11,536 bases of DNA, from positions 1 through 11,536 of the forward strand of contig DATEHG010000017.1 of NCBI GenBank assembly GCA_035279705.1, in the 5' to 3' direction. Below, piece after piece: positions 11,241-11,536 of this stretch; position 1 is the stretch's first letter, and each line of letters begins with the position of its first letter. This DNA comes from DATEHG01 sp035279705 (lineage in GTDB: Bacteria > Gemmatimonadota > Gemmatimonadetes > Gemmatimonadales > GWC2-71-9). Below the pieces are notes generated by a model, which searched no databases, was not told the DNA's origin, and saw nothing but the letters and a program-made list of their open reading frames with translations. A program made the translations under genes and the position numbers.

Positions 11241-11536
11241 ATGGTCCGGCTCTCCGAGGTCGTCTCCGCGCTCTCCTACGCCCTGGATATCACCGAGGGC
11301 CAGCCGCAGGGCCACGCGGTGCGGAGCTGCCTGATCGGGATGCGCCTGGCCGACATCATCGGCCTGGGCCCCGAGGAACGCTCCGACCTCTTCTACGCTC
11401 TGCTGCTCAAGGACCTGGGCTGCTCCAGCAACGCGGCCCGGCTCTGCCAGCTCTTCGGCGCCGACGACCTGACCCTCAAGCGCGCCCACAAGCTGACCGA
11501 CTGGACCGACCCCGCCGAGTCGGCCAAGTATGCCTA
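11241..11536 (+). CDS. HD-domain phosphohydrolase-like protein (3' partial)
   Basis: The N-terminal 98 codons of a protein that continues past the window. MVRLSEVVSALSYALDITEGQPQGHAVRSCLIGMRLADIIGL resembles the first helices of bacterial HD/HD-GYP proteins (cyclic-di-GMP phosphodiesterase relatives, often signalling proteins), including the early conserved His (GHAVRS). Where the HD dyad is expected the sequence reads ALLLKDLGCSSNAARL, so His is replaced by Lys. This matches a divergent subgroup and may mean altered or absent metal-dependent catalysis. I prefer ATG 11241, where the family-like sequence begins and GGGG-rich sequence lies upstream. The frame is also open from ATG 11109, but those 44 residues look unlike a conserved N-terminus. 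The rest of the domain architecture cannot be seen. Confidence 0.75.
   Translation, partial: MVRLSEVVSALSYALDITEGQPQGHAVRSCLIGMRLADIIGLGPEERSDLFYALLLKDLGCSSNAARLCQLFGADDLTLKRAHKLTDWTDPAESAKYA

Overview
The window is high-GC bacterial chromosomal DNA with short spacers and frequent GTG/TTG starts. The gene set is a Gram-negative-type one: an Mla/MCE lipid-transport operon, RNase Z, MutY, an HD-domain protein, and several four-helix-bundle (S23/IVP-like) genes. This suggests a member of the Gemmatimonadota or a related environmental phylum. That assignment is an inference from gene style; no rRNA is present to confirm it.

Layout. Positions 1-2113 hold a tight co-directional run: the 3' part of an acyl-CoA thioesterase, a patatin-like phospholipase, a two-CBS-domain protein and a DUF2203 protein. 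Positions 2198-2653 encode a small membrane protein. A first four-helix-bundle element (2652-3226) follows, then a convergent mutY whose 3' end runs into that element. A strictly 7-periodic array (3894-3968) fills the mutY/mlaE divergent gap. The mlaE-mlaF-mlaD operon (3987-6415) is followed by a second four-helix-bundle element (6415-6955), RNase Z (6963-7913), a DUF2238/YjdF-like membrane protein (7949-8593), and a third four-helix-bundle element (about 8629-9140). Next come a pyrimidine-dimer-glycosylase-like gene (9159-9608), an uncharacterised minus-strand gene (9820-10347) bracketed by two 101-bp gene-less repeat elements, a tRNA-Ala(CGC) with an interrupted partial duplication of its 3' end, a strong terminator, an octamer-repeat element, and the start of an HD-domain protein that leaves the window.

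The striking signal is a repeat system. Three diverged genes for small four-helix-bundle proteins each lie between inverted arrays of tandem 7-bp units. The array before the gene is G-rich on the + strand and the array after it is its reverse complement. Each element uses its own heptad (GGAGATA, GGTGAAC, or GGTGAGC/GGTAAGC). Gene-less copies with the same termini as the third element occur at 9637-9737 and 10433-10539, and an octamer version lies at 10901-11081. The arrays repeatedly abut or supply the stop codons of neighbouring genes. This looks like a mobile or formerly mobile family, with protein-coding copies and MITE-like derivatives, comparable in layout to RAYT/REP systems and to the S23-encoding intervening sequences of 23S rRNA, but located between ordinary protein genes.

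The other genes are housekeeping: lipid transport to the outer membrane, tRNA 3' processing, and DNA repair (MutY, dimer glycosylase). They do not appear functionally linked to the repeat system except through the insertions at their ends.
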